A stretch of DNA of 64,000 bases from Arcuatula senhousia (taxonomy: Eukaryota > Mollusca > Bivalvia > Mytilida > Mytilidae), in contig OZ020307.1 of NCBI GenBank assembly GCA_963971305.1, positions 53,503,702-53,567,701 on the forward strand, in the 5' to 3' direction. A program made the position numbers and the translations under genes. Below are positions 50,801-61,294 of this stretch, piece by piece (position 1 is the stretch's first letter; every line of letters starts with the position of its first letter). Under the pieces are notes generated by a model that had not been told where the DNA came from, searched no databases, and saw only the letters and a program-made list of their open reading frames with translations.

Positions 50801-51503
50801 CTTATCAGCATCTCCACATTTTTTATTGTCTTTTTGTCTGTGTCTTTATCTGGAACAAAATTATACAGCTTTCTTTTGATTATTTGAATACACATTTAAT
50901 GTTAGAAGAAATCTTATTCTTCTTGTTTTGGTATACAATGACAATGTATATATTGTAAGACATTTCTTATAAAAGGTCCTTTTGAGTTTTGTTTTCCCCC
51001 TAAGAACAGCCCTGTCTTTTTTTGTTTTGTGTGATCCCCCCTTTTTAACAGACGTTTATATAAACTACATGTACATGTATTTTATTTGAATCCCTGTATT
51101 ATTTTGTGATAACAATTTTACTATAATTATGCTACCTTTTTATATCAGAATTTTGTAGTTTTAATTGAAATTGTGATAAATCTGAAGAGTTATTTGCTTG
51201 AATGATTGAATCATGTATCCTTGATCTTGTTAATGTGTTCCATTGAAAATAATCCTCTATTGAATGACAAAAGCTGGATATATCTTATGAAATTAATAGA
51301 ACTGGAAACAAATAAGATCTTTTTCCTTTAACAGTCCATTTTTATCAAATAGTGCTACTTTATATCAATGTTATTGAATGATCATAATAGAAACATACCT
51401 TTAATCACAGAATTGCATTATGTTTTTGTTAGAAAATGGTTTTTTTTATGGGAATTGTGTTATATTATCAAATTCAAATATGGCAAATTTGAAATGAGTT
51501 TTT

Positions 51504-52390
51504 AGCAAACCTGGCCAAAGGCCATGTGAGCTTATGCCATCACTATGCATCCGTCGTCATCCATCATCTGTCATCTGTAAACAATTTCAAAAATCTTTTT
51601 GTCTGAAACTACTGAACCAATTTGACTGAAACTTGATAGGAATGATATATGGCATGTTGGCTACCAAAGAGCCTGATTTTAAATTGTTTTGATAAAAAAA
51701 CATAGCCTGCTGATGCTAGAAATAAAATAGGGGGGTTAAACAGCAGTTTTTTGCAAAAAAGACTCAAAAACGGTGACAGATATAAAAATTCTGGTGGAAG
51801 TAAAAGTGATCAGCACATCAAGATCTACCTACCCTGAAATTTTGAAGAAGTTTCAACAAACCATGATGAGATTTTTGCCCCTTTTCTTGATTTCTTCTAT
51901 GTTTTGCACTTATTTTGTCTTATATCTCAAGAACTATATAGGATATTGAAGCTATTTCAATTGCATATTGTCCAGCTAAGTAAGCTCTACAAAATTGTCC
52001 ATTGGGTCGAAATTGTCTGATGATCCCTTAAAGGGGTTATGGCCCCTTAAATCATAAAATGCCCAAAATAGTGGTTTTAGCCTTATGGATTGTGAACAAT
52101 AAAGGTAGGGAAAAGATTTTGCTTGCTTAAATGTTCAGCTAATTGAACTCTACAAAATTGACCATTAGGCAAAAATTGTTAGATGACCATAATAGGAGTC
52201 ACAGCCCCTTAGATGCTAAAAAAAGTGGATTGTACGATATAAAGAGTGTGTACCATAGAAGATTGTGCCTCACATTTAGTTTAAAATGCTCAGCTTCATG
52301 TCATGGCAGGCTATTGGCAATGTTAATTATTGTTACATTTAGTCATTGTATCCAGGTGAGCAATACAGGCTCCTGGGAGCCTCTAGTTTT
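51504..52390 (+). mobile_element. Non-autonomous repeat element, family A, copy 3 (old)
   Basis: CCTGGCCAAAGGCCATGTGA-GC near the left, CATCCGTCGTCATCCATC, and CCAGGTGAGCAATACAGGCT-CCTGGGAGCCTCTAG at the right. The internal units are strongly diverged. Lies in the 3' flank of Cav3, or in its UTR if the distal poly(A) site is used. Confidence 0.8.
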
Positions 52391-52596
52391 TATTTGCAAT
52401 AATTGTCTTTGATTTAGAGCAACAGAAATTTGCTAATCTGGAAAGCATTCAAAAGATATCCTTTTTTTATAAAGGTCCATAAGACTCCATATACAGTGTG
52501 TTATTTCATACATGTTTTTTATTGCTAATGGTTATGAATGAGCAAACTTTTTTTATCTTGAATAGGGAAAGATTTGTAAGAAATTTGAAGGTGTGT

Positions 52597-52779
52597 GTAG
52601 TTATGCTAGTGACTGTTATGGCCTGTGTGTAACTTAAATGTGAGGCTGTGTATTTGTGTAGTTATGCTAGTGACTGTTATGGCCTGTGTGTAACCTATAT
52701 GTGAGGCTGTGTATTTGTGTAGTTATGCTAGTGATCTTCATAGCCAGTGTGTAACTTAAATGTGAGGCTGTGTATTTTT
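52597..52779. repeat. 61-bp tandem repeat, three copies
   Basis: GTAGTTATGCTAGTGA starts at 52597, 52658 and 52719. The first two units are nearly identical, the third diverged. Non-coding, 3' flank. Confidence 0.88.
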
Positions 52780-52799
52780 ATTGCAGTTCTAGGTCTAGT

Positions 52800-55700
52800 C
52801 TTTCTGACATCAGATTTTTTCCATTTGTTATGATATTCACATCGTATAATAAAAAGCACTTATTTATTTATCTGGGTTGATTGAATGCCTTCTCAGTTTG
52901 ATTATGGAAGTAAGGTAGGAAATCTGATACACTCTTTATAGACGAAACTTTTGAAGTCAATTTCCTATATTTTTTGTGTGTCAAAATATCTTACTTTCCT
53001 GGTTTAATCATTTAACAAATACATAAAATGAAACTTTCACACAGCTACAGTTAATGCCCTTATTCTTATTGATATTCACTGTTATTGCCATAATGAAAGT
53101 AGAAAGTGTGGGTTGCAGTGACCTAATTTCACCTGGATGCTGACCTTGAACCTCCTAAGCATCCTTATACATGTACAAAGATGATCCTTACAGATATGTA
53201 AACTTTGACATACATTTGAAGAAAATGTATGCAACCTTAGTTCTCCTACCAAATGACTGTCTAAACTTGATCAAGTGAAAGAAGAAAATGGAGCATTAAA
53301 TGCCATAAGTCCAAAAAAGACAAAATTAGTCTATTCTCACAAATGACAACACTAAAAACCCACAGAAAACTACTGAAATGTAATTAGTAATGCCAACTCA
53401 AGTCAAAATGAGAGTGAGCTCTGATGTTTCCTAAAGATAGGCTATTTTTGCTTGTTGTAACGCACCAAAGCAAATCATTGTAAGTCTAATCCAGTTAAAG
53501 GCGAGAATTTGAAATAATGAGAAATCCACATCTGTACTTATCAGAGAAACAGAAATATTATTCATGAATTTTAGCATGAGTATATGATTCTTCCGTAAAG
53601 TTTCTTAAGTGATGACAACAACTAAGGAGCATCATAACTCTTATGTGTAATGTGAGTGTCACATAAACACACTATCGCAGCAATTATGGAATAAAAAACA
53701 AGTTAGAATACATAAGCAATACAAGCAATACAAGCTTGATTAAATAGAACGTTGATACACTTAAAACTTTATGGAAGAATGTCATAAGGCTTTGGTAATT
53801 GTAATCTTTCTTCCTTGCTTGTTTATTTTAAATATAAATACTTACATGAGGTGAACTTCTTAGAATCTGTTATGTCTTTACCCATCATGCAAAAAGTTAC
53901 CAAATTGAGGATTGTTAAAAAACAAGAGAAAAAATTTCATTTGGATGTTGAACTACCAGTATGATGTTTTCAGTCAGATTTTTGCTGACAGATTTGATGG
54001 CTGCACCTCCCTCTTAAATAAACACATGCATCATGAAACAATAGTTTGTGAGTGTCCCATTAATTTTTCATCAATACAGTACAATAAGAATGTGGTCAAA
54101 ATCACATGAATGCCCTGCGTGGCTACATGTCCTTATATTCACAAATTGGCACAATTACAGTAATGGGGCAACACCATTTTTAACGCACAAACGCCATAGA
54201 GGACAGTTAATTCAATGATGGAGGAAACCATGGACCGGTAACTGATAAACTTAATAACATTCAGGTGGGGAAATCCTGTTTCTGGGACTCCATCCAACAA
54301 TACATGAAGAGGTACATGTAAAGAATGTGTATTTAAAGTAAGCAGCACACTGATGCATAATATATAAAGTTTCATTATGATACCATACTTACTTTATGGT
54401 AAAGTAACTTGATTGGAATATCCTGCGGGTTAATCAGACTTTGGGTGGACAGACAAACCTAAACATTATATGCCCCTCTTGCTTTGCAAAATACATACAG
54501 AACATTAACAAATAAGCATTGCCTAGATTGTGAGTGAGTTAGGGAAATAAAATATATATAATTTTCTGAAATAACTATATAAAAATCAACAAACAATTAT
54601 CGTCAACAGTTTATTTACGAGGTGAATAATAATTTAACATTATAACTATACATGTATTAAAAATGATACAAATATTTCTACTGATCTATATTGTACAGAT
54701 ATGTTTTAATTAGTCTCCATATTTAATAATTTTATTGCTTACTAGATAAATTGGCATTATCTTCAAATTCAATTTACATGTCAAAAACACCAAAAGAAAC
54801 CATTTTTACCCCAAAACACAACAAAAGAAATATTATAACTTTACAGGGAAAATTTTTAAATTAAACAATAAATAAGATTAACGAATTAAAGTATCCAGTG
54901 TAAATGACCAGTCTGATACTGCAGAGAAAATTACAATGGTCCTGACTTAATACAAACAATAATTAATTAACAATACTGGCTTCATTTAAATTTAAATAAT
55001 TTGGACAATTAACAAATAACACACATTTTCTAGTTCTGATTATATGAAAACACAAAGTATAGATCATGTTCAAAAAACAAAAGTTTTAATGAACATTAGT
55101 CAAAACATTGATGTTCTATGTGTAGAGTAAACAATTTGGCATTAACATACATAAATATTTCCTTCAAAAACAGGTGAAAATCTGAACACTAAGGTACATA
55201 CAAAAGCACTTGTATCTAATTCATCAATCTAGCACTCATTTATACACACCCCTTATAAATAAATACATAAACATGCACCAACAAAAAATAAAATAAAATA
55301 AAGATTCAAATAATCACTATAAAGTCACACTTTGTGTAAAATGAAAATTTTGGTTACAAAGTCAAAGAAATTAGGTGGAGTCCGGTGGACCAAATGCCTA
55401 TTTTCATCAAATTTGCTTATTTTTTCCTATATCCCGGGTAAGTTAAATATAAATCAATGCAAAATTTAACTGGACCGAACCAATTTTATGTAAATAATTC
55501 CAGTACGTCCGGCCTTATTTCGATTTTGATAAACCATGAAAAATACATTGTTCTTTGACAAAACAATCAAGACTTTTGGGGTATGTTTTTTGGGAGTAGT
55601 TCTAACCCTAACATGTGTCCTATATTCATTAAAATGCAGTAGCAGAAAAAATTATTTTGGATTGCTTCCCTTAACATAATATCTGGGTATGTCTCCACAG

Positions 55701-56690
55701 ATTTAGGATACCAAAAACCTTAAATAAATTACTGTTACTTTTAGCTGAAGACTTGGATGAAATGAGATTAACTATGGCACTTATATGATCATCCCACAAA
55801 TTAAACATGGAAATTATGAAACAAAGATTTCAAAAAGACTTTTGGTTTTTAAAGACCAAAAAATATATTAATAATATTAGTTCTACACAAGGACAAAATA
55901 ATTGTTATATTATAAGAATTTTGGTATATATGTACCAATATTTGCTAAATATTGTATTGGGTAATTGTTTTAAATCAATTTTGATCAATTGGCAAATAAG
56001 TTTATATTTTTCATAGTAAAACAAGACATAATTGAAACATTTATCAAGGGCACGATTACACCTAGGAGAACTTGAAGTCACACAAAAATATTGAAGATCA
56101 CAGTGACCTAATTAAATTTTAATTCCCTGTAACACATTATTGTGGAAAAATCTACCCTGAAATGATGTTGGCAAATGTAAAAAAAAAAACAGTGTATGAT
56201 TCAAAATACACACAAAATCAAGACAACAATATAAAATAAATGCAGTTTGACAAAAGGAAGACCTAAAATGACCTTGGCCTATTCTTTGCTTCGTACTAAA
56301 AACCTGCTAAGGTCAAACACTGTATAAACCCAACCTAATTGTTCAAAATGTCTTAATTTTTAACCTGTTTTTTAACAAACACATGTCTTTCCTTAATAAA
56401 TTCTTTTATATGATATAAGGGCTGGACAAAGACCCCACCCTTTTGACAACTACTTCCCATCCCTTAAACCTTGCCACCCACATTTTGGTCTTAATTTACC
56501 CCAGCTTTTGATGTCCTTCCCAACATCCCTTGCTCATCTCTTGATCCCCACTAATCGTCAGTTCGGTTCCAATTCCCTGCCCCTTGGACCCCTGTCCCCC
56601 GTCCAGACTCTCATTAGGTATAGTGTTGACAGATTTCTCTGCAAGATCATTAAAATGTGAGCATGTACTTGACATTCAGTAAAAAAAACT
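52800..56690. other. Intergenic region, no gene recognised
   Basis: AT-rich sequence without credible coding exons on either strand. A GTGGACAGACAAACC piece at about 54445 and TATGCCCCTCTTGCTTTG after it recall a dispersed repeat also seen at 29330. Confidence 0.5.
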
Positions 56691-56699
56691 AGCAAAAAT

Positions 56700-56930
56700 C
56701 TGTCATGGTCAAAAATGGCTGGATTTCGATATACAGGAAGTAGGTGAGGGAAGGACAGACCTGAAATCAAACCCACACTATGGGACCCCACCATGATGCT
56801 GTATACAAAATATCAAGTGGCTATGATAAGTAATTATTGAGAAAACTAACTCAAATTTCTTCACCACCCTCCTGCCCATCTGCTGCACGACATTCACCAT
56901 TTTGTAACCATTTTTAACTCTGTGAAATCT
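56700..56930 (-). repeat. Dispersed repeat family F, reverse copy
   Basis: AAAAATGGCTGGATTTCGAT, ACAGGAAGTAGGTGAGGGA, CTGTATACAAAATATCAAGT, ATTGAGAAAACT and CATTCACCATTTTGTAACCA are family F words in reverse order. Confidence 0.72.
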
Positions 56931-57189
56931 GGACAAAAAACAGCAAATGTTTAACAATGATTTTTCTTACTTCATAAATATTTTCACACAAGAACTTCTC
57001 TTTGACTAACATGACAACTATATCTTCCAACTTAGCATGACTAATTTGCTAATTTGTTGTGATTGCTAATACGATATTGCTGCAGTAAAATTAATTTCAT
57101 GAAGAAACAAAATGATATGTACAAAGTCTTTCAGCAAAATATGATCAGGACTTCAATTGTTTCATAAATCTTTTTGGACTTTAATTATA

Positions 57190-57310
57190 ACCTGGCACAT
57201 CTAGTTGCAAAAACCCTTATTTATAAATAATGTTAATGATAACTTCAGACCCTATGCTGTAAATAATGTCAATGATAGTTTCAGGCCCTATGCTGAAAAT
57301 CATATGCATG
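57190..57310. repeat. Short direct repeat, two copies
   Basis: AAATAATGTTAATGATAACTTCAG... and AAATAATGTCAATGATAGTTTCAG..., each followed by a C-C-TATGCTG word, are about 42-44 bp apart. Confidence 0.6.
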
Positions 57311-57569
57311 TATTACTCTTTTGACTGCTCAGTATGGCTGGTAAAATGAAATAATTTTTATTGAAGTTGCACAATGAAATTATTCCAGCTTCTTTCATTA
57401 TATTAACAAATATTTGGAATCCCTGTTATTGCATAACTAGATAATATTTGGCATTATTGTATGATTATCTGTCTATGAAAATTTACTTTGACATGAACTA
57501 ACAAACATGTATTTCTATACATAGATGGAGATGAAAATCCATGATCTTTCAAATGAGATGACCCCCATC

Positions 57570-57960
57570 CCCCAAAAAGTCTTTAGACTATGATTGTTGG
57601 GCTTAAAACAAGTGAATTCCATCTTAATATTAAAAGTGTTAAGAATGAAGACTCTGACTGGCTTAGTTTAGAATTAAGACAAGTCCATCTTAATATTAAG
57701 TCTTTAGAATTCTGACTTGATATTAAGATGGCTTGGTAAAAAATAATGGAATTCCCACTTTATTTTAAGTCTTAAGACTGAGTTAAGACTGTGACTGGCT
57801 TGGTCTTGAAATAAGTGAATTCCATCTTGATAATAAGTCTTAAGACACTGACAGTCCTGGCATTAATTAATATTGGTGAACATCTTTGAGACTGGCAAGC
57901 TTGGTCTTATTATTGGTGAGCTTCTTATTGTATATGAAGACTATGAACAGCTTGCTTCCA
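57570..57960. repeat. Degenerate tandem repeat with TTAAGTCTTAAGA-type words
   Basis: Words such as CCATCTTAATATTAA, GACTGGCTT and AAGTGAATTCCATCTT return four or five times with uneven spacing. Many copies are locally palindromic. No coding. Confidence 0.55.
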
Positions 57961-58667
57961 ATGTAAGTGAATCACAGATGCTTTTTTGATGATCCTACAC
58001 TGTGGTAGTTAGGCCTATGTTATCTTCTATGTCTACAAAATAGAGAATGAAAAAAAAATTATAAACAAACCAATATGAATATGACAAAACAAGGTCAAGT
58101 TTTTAATCCACTGAGAAGCATCATGTCTGAAACAAGAGTTACTTATTTGTTTCTTTATATTCAATCAGGAATAATATGCTGATCCAATTTTAGAAATAAA
58201 CCATTTATTAGACATTTCATGATCAGCCTTTAGCCGTCTTCAGTTTCACAAAATTATTCTCCTCCTACATTTTGACTCTCTTATCTTCTTCTTGTTAAGA
58301 GTTACTCAATTAGAAACTATATATATGCAATATTTGTATTACATACTTTTAAATGCAAGTAAAGTCCACCAAAAAGTTGTGGGATTTACCTTAAATTGCA
58401 ATTGATATCCAAGGAAGAATAAATGAACCTTAAAAATAATGGCTACAATATCATCCACAAACAATTCATAAGGATTAATCATTTTAATCTTTATGAAGAT
58501 CTGTTGTTATATAAGTGAGAACAAAACAGACCTACAGACCTTAAAACTAGAGTATCCTTCGATGTCAAAATATTATATGGTCAAAGAGAAATGAGTTGAC
58601 CACTTCAATATAACAGCTACAGAGCTAAAAGTAACCAAGGCAGATGACGAGGTGGTGTTACAAAATA

Positions 58668-58845
58668 ATTACAGTGAGCAGTAGAGATACCACCACAGCA
58701 AATCAACCGAGGCATAGGTCGAGGTGGATATTACAACCAACCACAGTAAGAAGTAGAGATACCACCACAACAAATCAACCGAGGCATAGGTCGAGGTGGA
58801 TATTACAACCAACCACAGTAAGAAGCACAGATACCATCACAGCAA
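58668..58845. repeat. 72-bp tandem repeat, about 2.4 copies
   Basis: GTAGAGATACCACCACA starts at 58681 and 58753, with a diverged third start at 58825. The unit also contains CAACCGAGGCATAGGTCGAG. The open frame through it is only a by-product of the period being a multiple of three. Confidence 0.85.
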
Positions 58846-59639
58846 TTAAGGATACCTAGTAAAATCTTGTACAATTGTTTAAGACAATAATTTTTGATGA
58901 CTAATCTTTAAACATTTAATTTCTTTTAAGTTTTGGATGCCCTAATAGTACAAAATAAAAATAATACATTGCTAGATACATTTTAACTTCCATGCACAGC
59001 AAAAACTGAAATGCCCTGCTTTTGTATTTATTTGGCAAAACCTATACATTGATCTAATTATTGGTAAGCAAGGCTTGCAAACAAGGTTTGACCTTGCAAA
59101 GGAGAGTGGCTTAAGTGAATGGGAAAATAAGCAGTGAATGATTATTATTTATTCATATAATGGGAATTTAATCCTTTGATAAAAATTTTAATTAGTCCCA
59201 AGCTTGGAATACTGTGATGAATTGTACCGCTACCCCTAGCCTAATGCTTCATACTTCACAATTATATTTGGGGAATATCATTTCTAATAATCTATTCTAA
59301 TAGTGTAAAGAGTTTTTTATGCACATCTTGATATAATGCACTTTCCTTTGTGCAACTTTTCATCAAAATCCATCATGAAGTTTTAAGATTGGTGCTTACA
59401 AGCTATGTGAACAAACATTCGTGTGCAGGGGGTAATGTCATCATACATTTTTGAATCGTTACAAGAAGGTTTCTATTTCAAATATTATTGTTTAAATTTA
59501 TCTAAAGTAAATTCCCAGATTTGAGCCATTTTGTTTTACCATTTAGAATTCAGATTGAAAGGGTTATCCACATTTGGGCTAATTGGCAATAAAAATGGAC
59601 TTAACAAAGATTACCTTGGGCTTATAGCAGTCAAGGTAA

Positions 59640-59985
59640 AATAGAGAGCCAGTGGTGTAGTGGTTAACGCGTCGGACTGCTAACACCGAGGTTCGTGGTT
59701 CGATCCTCGTCAGGGGTAAAAATTTCATGAACCGATTTTCTGGCTCTCTCTTGACACCATTTGCGAGGATAGTCTCAAGAAACGATGCTAGTCCTTCGCA
59801 AGGGTCGATAAAAGGTTGTCCCGTGTATGGGGAGAGCAATACCCTGTGCATGTTAAAGACCCCTTTGTAGATTTCGATAAGAGTAGGCTCAATGGGGGCC
59901 GTCTACAAAGGCCACACTCGAAAACTGGTAGCTGGAGAGGGATTTATAGAAGCATTAACCTTGTTTCCCAATCCAGGATAAACAA
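59640..59985 (+). mobile_element. tRNA-derived SINE
   Basis: The head AGTGGTGTAGTGGTTAACGC has a good A box and GGTTCGATCCTCG a good B box. An anticodon-loop-like CTGCTAA lies between them, but the stems do not pair as in a working tRNA. A long body follows (AGACCCCTTTGTAGATTTCG, GTAGGCTCAATGGGGGCC). The tail is shared with 40365. Confidence 0.8.
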
Positions 59986-59989
59986 GTAA

Positions 59990-60790
59990 TACTGTGAGCG
60001 AGCTCACAAAAAGGATACCCCCCGCTTCATATTGGACTCTGTATTGTAAAAAAAATCTCAAGTCCAGTTATCTCCCCTCAATAATAACCAAGAGCAATAC
60101 AAATTCTTCATGCACATCTACAGATGATGTACTTCTTTCATGTAAATTTTCATCAAAATCCATCAAGCAGTTTAGGAGGAGTTGCGCTTACGAGGTCTCC
60201 CATTGAATAATGTATTTAAAAAGTCTAAGTCCAGTTATCTCCCCTGAATGATGTATGATTGCAATGAAAATTCCTCATGAACATCTACATATGATGTACT
60301 TCTTTTATGTAAAGTTTCATCAAAATCCATCAAGCGGTTTAGGAGAAGATTTGCTTACAGGGTCTCCCATTGAATAATGTATTATAATGTATTTAAAAAG
60401 TCTAAGTCCAATTATCTCCCCTGAATGATGTCTGATTGCGATGAAAATTCTTCATGCACATCTACATATTATGTACTTCCTTCATGTAAAGTTTCATCAA
60501 AATCCTTCAAGCAGTTTAGGAGGAGTTGCGCTTACGAGGTCTCCCATTGAATAATGTATTTCAAAAAGTCTAAGTCCAATTATCTCCCCTGAATGATGTC
60601 TGAGTGTGATGAAAATTCTTCATGCACATCTTTATATGATGTACTTCCTTCATCTTAAGTTTCAGCAAAATCCTCCCAGCGGTTTAGGAGGAGAAGCACT
60701 TAAAACTTATGTGGACAGACGGACAGACAGACAGACAGACAGGGTGTTTCCTATATACCCCCCCAAACTTTGTTTGCGGGGGGTATAATA
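59990..60790 (-). mobile_element. Non-autonomous repeat element, family G, four units of about 170 bp
   Basis: Read on the minus strand it starts TATACCCCCCGCAAACAAAG, has a GTCTGTCTGTCTGTCCGTC tract, then units containing CGCTTGATGGATTTTGATGA and AAACTTTACATGAA, and ends GCGGGGGGTATCC...GTGAGCTCGCTCAC. The plus-strand word AGTCCAGTTATCT-type starts at 60061, 60228, 60405 and 60573. The GTGAGC/GCTCAC hairpin at the end is like that of family E. Confidence 0.85.
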
Positions 60791-61236
60791 AATATGTTTA
60801 AACTAAACTAATAGCAGTCAACTTAACCCACACAAAAGCCAATTATAGTATCTATTTCCACATCTCAAGTGAAAAAGGATAATGTACATATGCATATGGA
60901 CCCATGCAGAAATACAAGATTTACAATTTATTTTCAATGATTTAACTTATGCACCAACATTTTAAAAGATGATAATAGTTAGCTACAAAAGCCTTTTTAA
61001 ATATATTTTTTTTAAACTAAGTGTCACTTGCTTTACTTTTGAAAAAAACAATTTTGAAATTTTCATAGTAGCGTTCATATAAATTAGCAATCAAGGAAGG
61101 TTGCAGATTTGGTTTCTATTGGGACAATACACTACCTTCTGAACTTGAATAAAATGGTCTGTAAAATAAAATGATAAAAACAACAGTTGCCTAGCATGAT
61201 GGCCAATAAAAAGTGATGAAAAATAAGGTAAATCAA
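60791..61236 (-). other. Probable 3' UTR of the SEC14L1-like gene
   Basis: Follows the proposed minus-strand stop at 61237-61239. A minus-strand AATAAA lies at 60928-60933. No coding seen. This depends on the terminal exon proposal being right. Confidence 0.4.
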
Positions 61237-61294
61237 TTATGGTATTACCCACTTCTTAGGATGACTGCGTGGCAAATTGCCATTATTCTGTGTT
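61237..61294 (-). CDS. Candidate terminal exon of the SEC14L1-like gene
   Basis: The most distal copy of the repeated exon end. Its acceptor is strong (AGTTCTTTTTCAG before 61294), its donor is lost (AAGAAGTGGG), and in the incoming phase it reads TQNNGNLPRSHPKKWVIP then TAA at 61239-61237. A strong acceptor, the right phase, a stop and no donor are what a last exon needs. Homology support is only to the neighbouring exon. Confidence 0.5.

Noticed and set aside
58644..58859. Plus-strand open frame with Thr/Arg-rich repeats
   Set aside because: The 72-bp tandem unit is divisible by three, which keeps any stop-free frame open; no other coding evidence.
59650..59720. Possible intact tRNA gene
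   Set aside because: A and B boxes are present, but the acceptor and anticodon stems do not pair and a long SINE body follows, so it is a SINE head.
59579..59851. Minus-strand 90-residue open frame over the SINE
   Set aside because: Lies over the antisense of the tRNA-derived element; no family recognised.
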